Shown here: piece after piece, positions 52,468 to 60,829 of the stretch
Layout of the letters: each line of letters begins with the position of its first letter
How positions within the stretch are numbered: position 1 is the stretch's first letter
Assembly (NCBI GenBank): GCA_046756405.1
Contig: JBHHWH010000002.1
Span: forward strand, 1 to 64,000
Length of the DNA stretch: 64,000 nucleotides
Reading direction: 5' to 3'
Source: JBHHWH01 sp046756405
GTDB lineage: Bacteria > Actinomycetota > Acidimicrobiia > Spongiisociales > ZC4RG35
The notes under the pieces: model-generated
The model's input: only the letters and a program-made list of their open reading frames with translations
What the model was told of the DNA's origin: nothing
The model's database searches: none
Program-made: the position numbers and the translations under genes

Positions 52468-54030
52468 CTAGCCGTTGTGGTGCGCCGTGATCAGATAGAG
52501 GGAGAACTCAACTCCGTCGGGTACCTTTCGATAGAGCACATCCCCGCCCATCTGCCGCGCGAAGAGACGAGCGTTGGCGAGTCCGACCCCCATGTAGGGG
52601 GCCTGGCCGGGATCCGTGGGGATGGCGGCATACTTCTCGAATAGGAGTCTCTCTTCGGCGTCGGGACCTGGCCCGTTGTCCTTGACTACGAGCTCGGCCC
52701 AGTTCTCTCCCGACCGCGTCTCCACGGTGATGGCCGGCCCGCCATGTTCGATGGCGTTGCTGAGTAGCTCATACACGATCTGTCCTACCATGGTCGGGTT
52801 CGCATGGGCCCAGGTCTCTCTGACCGCCAGAGTGATCCGGGCTCTGCTGGCCGGATCTACCTCATTGACGACCTCGGCGGCGATCGCAGCCAGATCGAGC
52901 AGTGACAGCCCTGTGGTGGCCCCCCAGGAATATCCCCGAGAGGCGATCAAGATCTCTTGGAACACTCTGTTGAGTCGCTTGGCCTCGCTCCTGAGAAGTC
53001 CGATCTGCTCCCTCCGATCGACCTCGTCCAACTTCTCCCACTCTTCCTCCAGCAGCTCAGAGAAGCCGATCACACCGGTTAGGGGGGTGCGGATTCGATG
53101 GGCCACCGACTCGAGGAAGGCGTCCCTGGAATGGATGTGCCGGCGGAGACGCTCTTCTAGCTCGATTGTCTTAGTTCTGTCTATGAGAGCAATCAGCACC
53201 CGGGAGTAGTCGTCGAAGCCTTCGAGGCGCCCAGCGATCCAGAACAGGTAGAGGTGAATCGGATCGCCTCTGAGCGTTCGCCCGATGAAACTGGCCTCGA
53301 AGTCGGTCTGGCCCTCTGTCACGGCGACGATCTGGTCGCGAAGGATCTTCCGGGAGCTGGTAGTTAATTGATCAACAGCCAGACTTCCCATGAGATCTTC
53401 GGGAGACTGGGCGTCGAGGAGATCGGCAGCGGCAGCATTGGCGGCTACCACCTTGATCAAGCTGGCGGCGAAGTGAACTTCGGAAGGATTCGCATCCAAG
53501 TAGGCACCGACATCGGTGATACCGGCTGCTTCGAGTTCCTCGACCCACTCCAGCACCTCCGAGAAGTCCTCTACCAGGAGAGCATGGGGTGTCCGGTCGA
53601 ACATGGATGTGCTCAGTTTCAGAGCATGTTGCAAGGCCTGCGCGGCTTTCCACGACGCTGTTATGTCGATTAGAGCCCCTTCGGCGCCCACGATCTCCCC
53701 GTCGGACCCGACCACAGCACGGCCTACGTCCTGGACCCAGATATGACGCCCCGAGTAGTGCTTGAGCCCGACGACCCGGTCTGACACCACACCCGTCTCG
53801 AAGAGTTCAGCAAGCCAGGCCTTCCGCTCTGCAGGATCTTGGTAGAGGCTCTCCAAGGGGACCTCTCTCAGGGTCCGCAAGTCAGGAAACCCCAGCAGAT
53901 CCACCAAGGCGGTGTTTGCGAACTCGATGACGCCACTTATGGAAGTCCGGTAGAGGGGTACTGGGAAGTTCGGAGCCTCGAGCGTCAGTGACCTATTGAC
54001 GCCTAGTCCGGGATCCTGGTGCTCATCCAT
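52468..54030 (-). CDS. PAS-domain sensor histidine kinase
   Basis: The 520-residue cytoplasmic kinase has two PAS-like sensor regions (about 20-135 and 140-290), a HisKA domain with phosphoacceptor His in SVAHRIRTPLTGVIGF and an ATPase domain with N-box ELLSNAIEH, G1 DNGPGPD and G2 GVGLANARLFARQMGG. No membrane helix is present. No response regulator is adjacent; its start overlaps the stop of the EAL gene by 8 bases, which links it to c-di-GMP signalling. The orphan receiver at 17.6 kb is a possible but unproven partner. Confidence 0.9.
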   Translation of the reverse strand: MDEHQDPGLGVNRSLTLEAPNFPVPLYRTSISGVIEFANTALVDLLGFPDLRTLREVPLESLYQDPAERKAWLAELFETGVVSDRVVGLKHYSGRHIWVQDVGRAVVGSDGEIVGAEGALIDITASWKAAQALQHALKLSTSMFDRTPHALLVEDFSEVLEWVEELEAAGITDVGAYLDANPSEVHFAASLIKVVAANAAAADLLDAQSPEDLMGSLAVDQLTTSSRKILRDQIVAVTEGQTDFEASFIGRTLRGDPIHLYLFWIAGRLEGFDDYSRVLIALIDRTKTIELEERLRRHIHSRDAFLESVAHRIRTPLTGVIGFSELLEEEWEKLDEVDRREQIGLLRSEAKRLNRVFQEILIASRGYSWGATTGLSLLDLAAIAAEVVNEVDPASRARITLAVRETWAHANPTMVGQIVYELLSNAIEHGGPAITVETRSGENWAELVVKDNGPGPDAEERLLFEKYAAIPTDPGQAPYMGVGLANARLFARQMGGDVLYRKVPDGVEFSLYLITAHHNG

Positions 54031-55330
54031 GGCCGTCTCGGGTCACGAAGTCGGTTATGGCGTCGTCCGGCATGGGGCGGCCCAACAGGAATCCCTGGGC
54101 TCCGTCGAATCCGGCGGCCCTGACCAGTGCAAGCTGGTGGGATGTCTCGACACCCTCGGCATAGCAAGTAGGCACAAGATCGTGTAGGGCGGCGACGAGC
54201 TGGCCAAGGTAGGTGTCGACCTGTAGGCCTCGTTGCGGCCTGCCCCTGATGACGGACCCATCGAGCTTGATGGAGTCGAGGGGCAATCGCTGGGCCGCGG
54301 CCAGATTTGAATACCCGGTTCCGAAGTCGTCCAGAGAGAGGCCGAACCCCCGCTCCTTCAGTGTGGTAAGAGCGTCGTTCGCCGTCGGGTCGAAACCGAC
54401 TCGCTCGGTCACCTCGATCACAATCGAACCATCGGGTAGTCCGTGACCTGAGGGCGCGTGGCTCAGGAGAGAGTCGAGGGCAGCCTCGTGCAGCTGCTTG
54501 GGGGAGACGTTGACGTGGATGTTGGGGGGTGCTGGCAGATCGTCGTGCCAAGCTTTGGCCAGAGCGATGGTCCGGTCGAGGACCAGGTTTCCGAGGGCTC
54601 CGATAACCCCTCGTTCCTCTGCAATGGCCACAATCCGCCCAACATCAATCAGTCGGGAAGTGAGCGATGGCCAGCGCACCAGCGCCTCGGCGGCGAGGAC
54701 CCGAGGATCGGATAGCGAAACGATCGGCTGATACCACACCTCCATTTCGGACTCGTCGAGCAGAGACGAGTTGAGGGCCCTCAACGCATGCTGCCGCCTC
54801 TTCTCCTCGAGCTGTGTTCGCTCGTCGAGCATGTGGATTCGATCGGCTGTCAAGCGTGCCCGCTGCATAGCGTCCCGCACGGCGGGAAGCAGTCCTCCGG
54901 GTCGGGAACGAAGCGAGGTCGACAGACTCGCGCCGACGGACACTTCTGGGAAGAAGGGGGCTTCAGGAGGACCTAGAGGGCGTTCTAGGGCGTCGCGAAT
55001 CCGTCTGGCAGCTTCGCGGACTTCCTCCCAACCAGTGACATCACGCAGAGACACAGCCCAGGTGTGTGCATCGAGCCTCTCTCGGGTGTCAGTGGGGTAG
55101 ATGAGCCGGGACAGCCTCCGGTCTAGTTCCTCGGCCCGCTCCGGGGCAGTACCAGCCCCATCCAGGTTGTGTACGCCGGCCACCACCAGACCTACGTGTA
55201 GTCCCGAGGCGCTGTGCGCCCAAGCGTCCACGTCCTCGGCGAGCAGTGTGTCGAACTTGGCTGTCTGACGGGCCCTGCCGGAGTCCGATCTGACGAAGTG
55301 TGGTCCCGGACGTGACTTGTGTTCGTCCAA
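54023..55330 (-). CDS. Degenerate GGDEF plus intact EAL c-di-GMP phosphodiesterase
   Basis: The 435-residue protein has an N-terminal region shaped like a GGDEF domain but without the GGDEF motif (VSVGASLS near its end), then an EAL domain with all usual catalytic motifs: AEALVRW, NVSPKQL, EVTE, LDDFGTGYSN, IKLDGS, AEGVET and QGFLLGRP. It should hydrolyse c-di-GMP, with the N-terminal part regulatory. It precedes and overlaps the PAS kinase gene, so the two form an operon. Confidence 0.9.
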   Translation of the reverse strand: MDEHKSRPGPHFVRSDSGRARQTAKFDTLLAEDVDAWAHSASGLHVGLVVAGVHNLDGAGTAPERAEELDRRLSRLIYPTDTRERLDAHTWAVSLRDVTGWEEVREAARRIRDALERPLGPPEAPFFPEVSVGASLSTSLRSRPGGLLPAVRDAMQRARLTADRIHMLDERTQLEEKRRQHALRALNSSLLDESEMEVWYQPIVSLSDPRVLAAEALVRWPSLTSRLIDVGRIVAIAEERGVIGALGNLVLDRTIALAKAWHDDLPAPPNIHVNVSPKQLHEAALDSLLSHAPSGHGLPDGSIVIEVTERVGFDPTANDALTTLKERGFGLSLDDFGTGYSNLAAAQRLPLDSIKLDGSVIRGRPQRGLQVDTYLGQLVAALHDLVPTCYAEGVETSHQLALVRAAGFDGAQGFLLGRPMPDDAITDFVTRDGHG

Positions 55331-55381
55331 CGATAATCTCCACTCCCATGAAGACGAGGATGTCGGTTGCAGGGCCGCCCT

Positions 55382-55398
55382 CTCTCGTTACGCGAGAG
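55382..55398 (-). promoter_or_regulatory. Leader hairpin upstream of the EAL gene
   Basis: CTCTCG-TTACG-CGAGAG is a perfect 6-bp stem, 52 bp upstream of the EAL start, within a 280-bp non-coding gap. It may be part of a structured 5' leader; it does not match a riboswitch I can identify. Confidence 0.3.
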
Positions 55399-55453
55399 TC
55401 ACAGGCTCAGTGCTTGGGGGCCCCTTTAGCAGCAGTAAGCATTGGAATAAATT

Positions 55454-55470
55454 CTAGTAAGCAGTACTAG
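55454..55470. promoter_or_regulatory. AT-rich inverted repeat, possible operator
   Basis: CTAGTA-AGCAG-TACTAG is a perfect inverted repeat. Its AGTAAGCA core also occurs as a direct repeat about 23 bp away (55434). The surrounding stretch is the most AT-rich of the gap and lies 124 bp upstream of the EAL-kinase operon, a fitting place for regulator binding. Confidence 0.35.
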
Positions 55471-55535
55471 AGGGCACAAACGGCCAGCTCAAAGCGGCGT
55501 TGACTTGTGCTCGAATCAAGCCCTCTGCTTCAGCA

Positions 55536-55615
55536 GGCCCACACGGAACGTTTTCCACAGACTTTCTGTGCGGGTTTACGGACCGTTTTGGCCTGAAGAC
55601 CCGCACGGAACGGTT
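55536..55615. repeat. 80-bp repeat block containing palindromic repeat copy 4
   Basis: Identical over 80 bases to 52381-52460. The half-arm, TTTTCCACA spacer (55551-55559) and 47-nt palindrome (55564-55610) have the same spacing. The block ends inside the stop codon of the 3-hydroxyacyl-CoA dehydrogenase gene, so the palindrome begins 3 bp after that stop on the minus strand. Confidence 0.9.
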
Positions 55616-56465
55616 AGTGGTCGTAGAAGCCGCGGCCTGTCTTCTTGCCCAACAGTCCCGCTTCGACCATCCGGGAAAGGAGCGGGGGGGAGGCGTATAG
55701 GGGCTCCTTATACTCCTCGTAGAGAACGTCGGCGACGTACTTGGTGGTGTCCAGCCCCACGAAGTCCGCCAGCTCCAACGGACCCATCGGGTAGTTGGCC
55801 CCCAGCCTCATCGCGGTGTCGATGTCCTCCTTGGAGGCAACACCCGCCTCGTACATGCGGATCGCCGCCAGCATGTAGGGAATCAGCAGCATGTTGACGA
55901 TGAACCCGGCACGATCCTTGGCCCGAACCACGGTCTTGCCGAGGCTCTCGGCGAAGGCCTGGGCCCTGTCGGCGACGCTGGGGTCGGTCTGGACGGTGGT
56001 GACCAGCTCCACGAGGGCCATCACCGGGACCGGGTTGAAGAAGTGCATCCCCACGACATGTCCCGGCCTCTGGGTGACCGCGGCGAGGCGAGTGAGGGGA
56101 ATCGACGAAGTGTTGGAGGCGAGGATCGCATCCCGATCACTGACCACCTCGTCGAGGTCGGAGAAGAGCTTCTTCTTCAGTTCCTCGTTCTCGGTGGCCG
56201 CCTCGATGACGATCTGACGGTCCGCCTGCTCGGCGAAGTTGGTGGTGATCGTTATCCGGGCCTTGATCTCATCCGCAGCGGCCCTGTCCAGCTTCCCCCT
56301 TTCCACTGCTCGGGATAAGGATTTGTCGATTCTCGCCATGGCCGCTTCAGCCGCTTCAGGGCTGATCTCATGGACGATGACGTCTGCTCCCACCTTGGCG
56401 CACACCTCGGCGATGCCGGACCCCATCAGCCCGCCTCCGACGACTCCAACTCGTTCGATACTCAA
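55614..56465 (-). CDS. hbd: 3-hydroxybutyryl-CoA (3-hydroxyacyl-CoA) dehydrogenase
   Basis: This enzyme interconverts 3-hydroxyacyl-CoA and 3-oxoacyl-CoA with NAD(P). The 283 residues contain the Rossmann motif VGVVGGGLMGSGIAEVCA, SNTSSIPLT, the catalytic His region GMHFFNPVPVMALVE, PGF-equivalent AGFIVNMLLIPYM and the C-terminal GANYPMGPLELADFVGLD. TTG 56465 has AAGGAGG 5 nt upstream and gives the canonical start; the frame is open 99 bp further without support. It may serve aromatic, butyrate or polyhydroxyalkanoate pathways. Confidence 0.93.
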   Translation of the reverse strand: MSIERVGVVGGGLMGSGIAEVCAKVGADVIVHEISPEAAEAAMARIDKSLSRAVERGKLDRAAADEIKARITITTNFAEQADRQIVIEAATENEELKKKLFSDLDEVVSDRDAILASNTSSIPLTRLAAVTQRPGHVVGMHFFNPVPVMALVELVTTVQTDPSVADRAQAFAESLGKTVVRAKDRAGFIVNMLLIPYMLAAIRMYEAGVASKEDIDTAMRLGANYPMGPLELADFVGLDTTKYVADVLYEEYKEPLYASPPLLSRMVEAGLLGKKTGRGFYDH

Positions 56466-56600
56466 GACCACCTCCTTGATGTCACCCAGCGATGATTGTC
56501 GGCGCGACCGAGGACTGCCAACCGGCACCTCTTGCTTCCGGGAAGATCTGTGGCCGGCCCGCACACAACCCTCGTGGGGCTATCGTTCCCCGGATGGAGA

Positions 56601-56630
56601 CGTCCGTCCTGCCACGGGGTGTGACGGACG
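56601..56630 (+). promoter_or_regulatory. Inverted repeat ahead of the dpp operon
   Basis: CGTCCGTC (56601-56608) and GACGGACG (56623-56630) are separated by 14 nt, 28 bp before the binding-protein start. It may be an operator or leader hairpin. Confidence 0.4.
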
Positions 56631-56658
56631 GTGCCTGACGTCTAACTAGGGAGACAGA

Positions 56659-58377
56659 ATGAAAGGACTAAAGGCGAGATATCTCGCGCTGATCGGCGTC
56701 TTCGCGCTCGTCGTAGCCGCGTGTGGTCAGACTGCTGAGCCCGCGGAGACGACGGCCGAGGCGCCCGCCGCTGCGCCTACGACAGCCGCTCCGGCGCCCA
56801 CGCCTGCGCCCACGGAGGGAGCCGAGGAGACGGTTCTCATCATCGGCACCACCGACGCCATCTCGAGCCTCGACGGTTCGGATGCCTACGCGGTGCACGA
56901 CTGGGAGCTGCTGAAGAACGTCGGCGAAGGTCTGCTGATCTGGGAGCCGGGCACGGGTGACAAGCTGATGCCGGGAGCAGCCGAGGACTTCGGTACCTTC
57001 AGCGACGACGGTCTCAGCTACACGATCAAGCTCAAGGAAGGCCTGGTGTTCGGCGACGGGACCCCCCTGACTGCCCAGGCCTACGCCGACCAGATCAACA
57101 CCAGGTTGCTGGTGCTGGAAGGCTCGGGTGGAGTGGGGCCGGCCTTGGGCCAGCCCTATGTGGAGAGCGTCGAGGCTCTGGACGATCTCACGATCAAGTT
57201 CAACCTCACTGACACGTGGGGGTTCTTCGAGCAGTTGCTGGCCGGGGCTCCATACATCCCGCTCAACCCCACCCAGTTCCCCACCGGTGCGGGAGCGGAG
57301 CTTGTCGAATTCCCCGACCCACCGATCTACGGCAACGGTCCCTACTACATCGAGAGTTATACGATCGGCGAGCAGACCGTCCTCAAGGCGAACCCGCTTT
57401 ATCAGGGAGTCCGTACCCCCAACGTAGACACGGTGATCATCCGCTACTTCGGTAGCCCCCAGGCGATGGCCGAGGCCGTTCAGTCCGGTGAGATCGACGT
57501 GGCGTGGCGGATCCTCGGACCTGAGCTCCTCGACCAGGTGGAGGCCGCCGGCCTCAACGTGCAGACGATCTCCGGTGGTGCGATTCGCTACCTGATCGTC
57601 AACCACGCCGAGGGCTTCCCGGGTGCAGACCCCAACGTGGCCAAGGCCCTAGCGACCTTGATCGACCGCGATGACCTGTCCGACCGGGTGTTCGGTGGCC
57701 GTGTCGAGCCTCTCTACTCGCAGGTGCCCCCGGGATTCCTGGGAGCCACCGAGGTCTTCGACACCATGTACGGCGCTCCGGACGTGGACGCGGCCCTCGC
57801 GTTGCTGGCGGCGGCGGGTTACACGCCTGACAGCCCGCTTCAGCTAGAGCTCTGGTACCCGCCGGAGCACTACGGAGGCACCGTGGCCGACGCCATGCAG
57901 GTTCTCGAGGAACAGCTCGAAACAGGCGGCGCCATCGAGGTGGAGCTGAAGGCCCAGGAGTGGTCGACCTACGTGGGAGCCGTCATCGGCGGGGCCGATT
58001 ACCCGGTCTCGCTGCTGGGTTGGTTCTACGACTATCCGGACCCGGACAACTACATCTCCCCCTTCGTCCAGAACGGCGGACTGGGGACGATGGTGACCGA
58101 TCCGGACACCGGTGCAGGGATCAACGCCAAGGCCCAGGAGCTGGTGGACAAGCTGGCCCAAGCAGCCTCCTCCGGTGACCAGGCCGAGCGTGAGGCCCTC
58201 TATCGGGAGATCCAGGAGATCTACGCCGATCTGGTCGTGACGATCCCGCTGTGGTTCGAAGCTGAACACGTCGTCTACCGCGACGGCATCAGTGGAGACA
58301 CCGCCTTTGGCGAGGCCGACAAGCTGAACATCGGTCCCACGATCGAGTTCAACTACGCGACGGTCAACAAAGGCTGA
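56659..58377 (+). CDS. dppA: Dipeptide/oligopeptide-type ABC substrate-binding lipoprotein
   Basis: The 572-residue protein has a lipoprotein signal with lipobox VVAAC, an Ala/Pro/Thr linker, and a family 5 (SBP_bac_5) fold: VLIIGTTDAISSLDGSDAY, EGLLIWEPGTGDKLMPGAAEDF, YTIKLKEGLVFGDGTPLTA, NGPYYIESYTIGE, and GWFYDYPDPDNYISPF. It binds peptides, nickel chelates or other solutes for the downstream permeases. A hairpin separates it from dppB, as expected for a more highly expressed binding protein. Confidence 0.9.
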   Translation: MKGLKARYLALIGVFALVVAACGQTAEPAETTAEAPAAAPTTAAPAPTPAPTEGAEETVLIIGTTDAISSLDGSDAYAVHDWELLKNVGEGLLIWEPGTGDKLMPGAAEDFGTFSDDGLSYTIKLKEGLVFGDGTPLTAQAYADQINTRLLVLEGSGGVGPALGQPYVESVEALDDLTIKFNLTDTWGFFEQLLAGAPYIPLNPTQFPTGAGAELVEFPDPPIYGNGPYYIESYTIGEQTVLKANPLYQGVRTPNVDTVIIRYFGSPQAMAEAVQSGEIDVAWRILGPELLDQVEAAGLNVQTISGGAIRYLIVNHAEGFPGADPNVAKALATLIDRDDLSDRVFGGRVEPLYSQVPPGFLGATEVFDTMYGAPDVDAALALLAAAGYTPDSPLQLELWYPPEHYGGTVADAMQVLEEQLETGGAIEVELKAQEWSTYVGAVIGGADYPVSLLGWFYDYPDPDNYISPFVQNGGLGTMVTDPDTGAGINAKAQELVDKLAQAASSGDQAEREALYREIQEIYADLVVTIPLWFEAEHVVYRDGISGDTAFGEADKLNIGPTIEFNYATVNKG

Positions 58378-58394
58378 TCCCAACAAGTAGGTGA

Positions 58395-58429
58395 AGAGAG
58401 GGGGGCGGGTCTGACCCGCTCCCCTCTCT
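58395..58429 (+). terminator. Strong intercistronic hairpin between dppA and dppB
   Basis: A 15-bp stem (AGAGAGGGGGGCGGG with CCCGCTCCCCTCTCT, one G-U pair) and a TCTGA loop. Flanking AAGTAGGT (58385-58392) and ACCTACTT (58442-58449) can extend it as an outer stem. With no T-run it more likely stabilises the dppA message or attenuates transcription than fully terminates. Confidence 0.7.
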
Positions 58430-58463
58430 GGCACCTCTCCGACCTACTTAGGCTGAATTGAGC

Positions 58464-59561
58464 ATGCATCCCCTGGCGATCACATTCCTGATCATCGGCG
58501 TCCCGGCGCTGCTAGCTCTCATCTACATCTACGTGAGAGGGTCGTCGGCGCTGCGTCGCTACGTGACCACCCGCATCGTGCTCACCCTCCCCATGATCCT
58601 CATCCTCGCCAGCGTGGTCTTCTTCGTGCTCCGGGTGCTCCCCGGTGACCCGGTGACCTCATCCCTCGGACCTAAGGGCTCTCCCGAGGTCAAAGAGCAG
58701 CTCCGAGAGAACCTGGGGCTAAATGACCCCATCCTCGTTCAGTACGTCAGGTTCCTAGGCGATGTGGTCACCCTCGACTTCGGCACCGCCATGACCAGCG
58801 GTCAGCGCCCCATCGCCGACGAGCTGGGCGAGAAGTTCCCCGCCACTCTCGAGTTGATAGTGCCCGCATCGATTGTCGCCCTGGTGGTGGGCATCTCTAT
58901 GGGTGCCGTCGCCGCGGTACGGCGAAAACAGCCCGTTGACTACGGACTCAGGCTCTACAGCGTGGTCATCTACGCCATGCCCGTCTTCTGGCTCGGGCTC
59001 ATCCTCCAGCTCGTGTTCGGCGTCTGGCTGGGTTGGGCGCCGACCGGAGGTCGGATAGACGCCATCATCGGCTCTGACCTGCCACGGGTGACCAACCTCC
59101 TGGTGATCGACTCCGTCCTGGCAGGCGACTGGGAGGCGCTCCGCAGCGTGTTCGGGCACATGATCCTCCCCGCGGTGACCCTGGGCCTGATCCTGTCGGG
59201 GGTCTTCTTGCGCCTGACCCGGATCAACGTGATCGAAGTCGCCCAGGAGGACTACATAGCCGCGGCCCGGGCCAGGGGTATTCGCGAATTCGTCGTCCGC
59301 TACAAGCACTCCCTGAAGAACGCCATGATCCCGGTGATCACCCTGATCGGGCTTCAGGTGGCGATCCTGTTAGGCGGAGCAGTACTCACCGAGACCGTGT
59401 TCTCCTGGCCCGGTATGGGCCGTTACCTGGTAGAACGTATCGGATCGCGGGACTTCACCGCCGTTCAGAGCACCGTCGCCATGTTCGCCATGTTCGTTGC
59501 GCTGATCAGCCTGGCAGTGGACATAGTCTACTCGCTGCTCGACCCGAGGGTCCGGTACTGA
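58464..59561 (+). CDS. dppB: Dpp/Opp-type ABC permease (DppB)
   Basis: The 365-residue permease has an extra N-terminal helix before the usual DppB start (RRYVTTRIVLTLPMILILASVVFFVLRVLPGDPV), then LGLNDPILVQYVRFLGDVVTLDFGTA and the EAA loop YIAAARARGIREFVVRYKHSLKNAMIPVIT. It forms the channel with DppC. ATG 58464 is chosen; TTG 58458 is equally possible. The stop overlaps the dppC start (TGATG). Confidence 0.9.
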   Translation: MHPLAITFLIIGVPALLALIYIYVRGSSALRRYVTTRIVLTLPMILILASVVFFVLRVLPGDPVTSSLGPKGSPEVKEQLRENLGLNDPILVQYVRFLGDVVTLDFGTAMTSGQRPIADELGEKFPATLELIVPASIVALVVGISMGAVAAVRRKQPVDYGLRLYSVVIYAMPVFWLGLILQLVFGVWLGWAPTGGRIDAIIGSDLPRVTNLLVIDSVLAGDWEALRSVFGHMILPAVTLGLILSGVFLRLTRINVIEVAQEDYIAAARARGIREFVVRYKHSLKNAMIPVITLIGLQVAILLGGAVLTETVFSWPGMGRYLVERIGSRDFTAVQSTVAMFAMFVALISLAVDIVYSLLDPRVRY

Positions 59562-60829
59562 TGGCTGTCGAACTCGAGCCGCGTCGGGACCAGGACCAGG
59601 AGCAGTGGCAGCTAGATCTGGAAAAGGTTGGCCTGGTGCGGCGTCTCCTGGCCGGACGCAAGTGGTACGGAGCCGACTGGTGGTTCGTGGCCATCGCCTC
59701 TGCCATGGTCACGATGTTCTTTTTCGTGGCGGCTTTCCCCGATGTCCTCGCTCCCCATGACCCGACCGAGCAGGTGGGGCCGCGATTCCTGGCACCGGGG
59801 GAGGTACCCGATCAGGACGTCATGATTCTGCCCGTTGGGGTGGAGGTTTCCGCCCTTGCTGACCTCGCCGGAGAGGAGCGGATCCCGACGGGAGTGGTGC
59901 GGGGAGCCCATTCCTCTCAGACTATCCGCGACGAAGCGGACCGGGTGACCGAGGAGCTGAAGGCGGCCGGGGACGACCGGCGGGTTCGGCTGCGCATCAT
60001 CCGCTACGACACGTTGGAGGAGACCCTCGACGGGCTCAAGGACGGGGAGACCGCCGTGGTGGCAGCATCCCTGAAGGAGTTTCAGACCGTGGCCGACACC
60101 TACCCCGAGCTCTACGTCGCCGGGCCGATCCATCCTGAGACGGGTAGCGGTCTCAGCTTCTTCATGGGAACCAACCAGATCGGCCAGGATGTATGGAGCC
60201 GTGTGCTGTGGGGCGCCCGGGTCTCGCTGATCATCGGGTTTGCTTCCGCGGTGGTGTCAGTGGTCTTCGGTGTTCCCCTGGGTCTCCTCGCTGGGTTCCG
60301 GGGAGGCCGCTTCGACCGGGCGATGACCATGTTCATGGACAGTCTCTACGCCTTTCCCGGGCTCATCCTCGCCATCGCCATCACCGCGGTCCTCGGTCCG
60401 TCCGTCCTCAACATCATCCTCGCCATCGCGGTGCTCTACGTGCCGACGTACTACCGGATCGTGCGCGGCCAGACCCTGTCCACCAAGGAAAGCCTCTACG
60501 TGGAGGCGGCGACCAGCCTCGGCGCCAAAACCCGCACCATCCTGGTCAAGTACATCTATCCGAATGTGATCCCGTCGGTGGCGATCATCTTCTCGGTCAA
60601 TGTCGCCGACGCCATCCTCACCGGCGCCGGGCTGTCCTTCCTGGGTCTGGGCCTTCCGCCGACCATTCCTGACTGGGGTATCGACATCTCTCGTGGTGTC
60701 ACCTCGATGCAGACGGCGTGGTGGATCATCACCTTTCCTGGCGTAGCCGTGGTGCTGGTGGTGCTGGCATTCACCCTGCTGGGGGAGGGGCTGATGGAGA
60801 TCTTCAACCCGAAGTTGCGTGACCGATGA
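59561..60829 (+). CDS. dppC: Dpp/Opp-type ABC permease (DppC) with a large extracytoplasmic insertion
   Basis: The 422-residue protein starts with a cytoplasmic segment and first helix (about 40-60), then DVLAPHDPTEQ. In normal DppC of about 290-310 residues the GTDQLGRDV motif follows almost at once. Here it appears only at GTNQIGQDVWSRVLWGAR (about 203-220), after an insertion of about 115 residues (81-197). The inserted part (TGVVRGAHSSQTIRDEADRV, IRYDTLEETLDGL, ETAVVAASLKEFQTVADTYP) looks like part of a family 3 solute-binding fold. The EAA loop YVEAATSLGAKTRTILVKYIYPN is intact, so transport function is probably kept. Confidence 0.9.
   Translation: MAVELEPRRDQDQEQWQLDLEKVGLVRRLLAGRKWYGADWWFVAIASAMVTMFFFVAAFPDVLAPHDPTEQVGPRFLAPGEVPDQDVMILPVGVEVSALADLAGEERIPTGVVRGAHSSQTIRDEADRVTEELKAAGDDRRVRLRIIRYDTLEETLDGLKDGETAVVAASLKEFQTVADTYPELYVAGPIHPETGSGLSFFMGTNQIGQDVWSRVLWGARVSLIIGFASAVVSVVFGVPLGLLAGFRGGRFDRAMTMFMDSLYAFPGLILAIAITAVLGPSVLNIILAIAVLYVPTYYRIVRGQTLSTKESLYVEAATSLGAKTRTILVKYIYPNVIPSVAIIFSVNVADAILTGAGLSFLGLGLPPTIPDWGIDISRGVTSMQTAWWIITFPGVAVVLVVLAFTLLGEGLMEIFNPKLRDR

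Noticed and set aside
55331..55535. Riboswitch (c-di-GMP or SAM type) ahead of the EAL-kinase operon
   Set aside because: A hairpin and short repeats are present, but the conserved core sequences of known riboswitch classes could not be matched, so only the hairpin and inverted repeat are listed.
55440..55535. Remnant coding frame on the minus strand beyond the hbd repeat block (AEAEGLIRAQVNAAL...)
   Set aside because: The frame is only about 30 codons, has no start and no motif specific enough to name a family.
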